15,508 nucleotides of DNA from Alphaproteobacteria bacterium (GTDB taxonomy: Bacteria; Pseudomonadota; Alphaproteobacteria; JAAXGF01), in NCBI GenBank assembly GCA_012267605.1, contig JAAXGF010000300.1, positions 1-15,508 on the forward strand, read 5' to 3'. A program made the translations under genes and the position numbers. Positions 15,028-15,508 of the stretch are shown in pieces. The notes under the pieces were generated by a model. That model saw only the letters and a program-made list of their open reading frames with translations, searched no databases and was not told where the DNA came from. Each line of letters starts with the position of its first letter. Within the stretch, counting starts at the first letter, position 1.

Positions 15028-15508
15028 ATGAAAGTTCTTGTCGTCGGTTCCGGTGGGCGTGAACACGCATTGTGCTGGGCGATGCGGAAATCTCCCCTCT
15101 TGGACACACTGTTTTGTGCGCCGGGTAACGCTGGAATTGATCAGGTCGCGCATCGAATATCAGTGGCCGCCGACGACATCGAGGGTCTCACGAGTTTTTG
15201 CCTAGACGAAAAAATTGATTTTGTCATTGTCGGCCCTGAGGCACCTTTGGTCGCGGGCCTAGTTGACCAGCTTGAAGATTTGGGAATAAAGGCGTTTGGC
15301 CCCACGGCCGCAGCGGCCGCACTTGAAGGTTCTAAGGCGTTTACAAAGGAACTTTGCGCAAAATACGGCATACCGAGCGGCGAATTCGCGCGTTTCCAGG
15401 AAGCCGACGCCGCAAAGGCATATGTTCGTCACCAGCGAGGGCCAATCGTTGTCAAAGCCGACGGCCTAGCTGCGGGAAAAGGCGTGGTCGTCGCGGATAC
15501 AACGGAGG
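15028..15508 (+). CDS. purD: Phosphoribosylamine-glycine ligase, N-terminal part (cut by window end)
   Basis: The first 160 residues are visible. PurD joins glycine to phosphoribosylamine with ATP in the second step of purine synthesis in the cytoplasm. The N-domain opens with Met-Lys-Val-Leu-Val-Val-Gly-Ser-Gly-Gly-Arg-Glu-His-Ala (1-14), then Ala-Pro-Gly-Asn-Ala-Gly and Phe-Val-Ile-Val-Gly-Pro-Glu-Ala-Pro-Leu. The ATP-grasp domain starts at Glu-Gly-Ser-Lys-Ala-Phe-Thr-Lys and reaches Val-Val-Lys-Ala-Asp-Gly-Leu-Ala-Ala-Gly-Lys-Gly-Val, the glycine-rich nucleotide loop. The full enzyme is about 420-430 residues, so roughly the last 60 percent lies outside the window. The reading frame is intact to the edge. 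Confidence 0.97.
   Translation, partial: MKVLVVGSGGREHALCWAMRKSPLLDTLFCAPGNAGIDQVAHRISVAADDIEGLTSFCLDEKIDFVIVGPEAPLVAGLVDQLEDLGIKAFGPTAAAAALEGSKAFTKELCAKYGIPSGEFARFQEADAAKAYVRHQRGPIVVKADGLAAGKGVVVADTTE

Noticed and set aside
1..15508. tRNA, rRNA, CRISPR arrays, insertion sequences
   Set aside because: No cloverleaf, rRNA core, spaced repeat series or transposase motif was seen on either strand.

Overview
The window joins the end of a prophage-like gene block (about 1-5253) to ordinary bacterial chromosome (about 5300-15508). The host looks like an alphaproteobacterium, perhaps near Rhodospirillales. The clues are a CHCC zinc-finger protein of the NDUFS6-like type, a DUF599 membrane protein, a small ferredoxin-like protein with a QueG-like cluster domain, and the company of polA, xseA and purD. 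This placement is inferred from protein features; no rRNA or other marker gene is present.

Phage block, all on the + strand and tightly packed. It holds the 3' end of an unknown coiled-coil gene (3-206), a tail/appendage protein (221-1213), a large tail protein broken by a one-base frameshift near 1711-1717 (1210-2827), and a third structural protein with a discoidin-like N-terminal half (2837-3661). A run of small genes follows: a secreted protein with two cysteines (3661-3963), a membrane-anchored coiled-coil protein (3969-4340), a small zinc-ribbon protein (4340-4552), a holin-like protein interrupted by an in-frame TAG (4718-4915), and a lipoprotein (4912-5253). Stops and starts of neighbours overlap or nearly touch, as in a translationally coupled late operon. 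No integrase, repressor, endolysin, tRNA or att repeat is visible, so the true prophage border is not defined here.

Middle block. A secreted nuclease-fold protein (5301-5789, minus) and a cobalamin-binding-type solute-binding protein without a signal peptide (5914-6855, minus) lie head to tail. Divergent from the second is a radical SAM enzyme (7002-7889, plus). Its stop codon interlocks with the repaired stop of a frameshifted 4Fe-4S protein on the opposite strand (7886-8574, minus). That gene is the last member of a minus-strand series: zinc-finger protein (12263-12478), DNA polymerase I (9334-12078), DUF599 membrane protein (8571-9311), 4Fe-4S protein.

Right block. An ABC transporter ATPase (12542-13534, plus) runs convergent to xseA (13544-14959, minus). 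xseA is divergent from purD (15028 to the window end, plus, incomplete). polA and xseA are DNA-maintenance genes and purD belongs to purine synthesis.

The most notable points are three coding lesions in one window, each of which repairs to a sensible protein with a compact junction to its neighbour, and the grouping of a B12-binding-type protein, a radical SAM enzyme and an iron-sulfur protein. No intergenic stretch exceeds 300 bases; the longest are 4553-4717 and 12079-12262. I saw no rRNA, tRNA, CRISPR, insertion sequence or clear intrinsic terminator.
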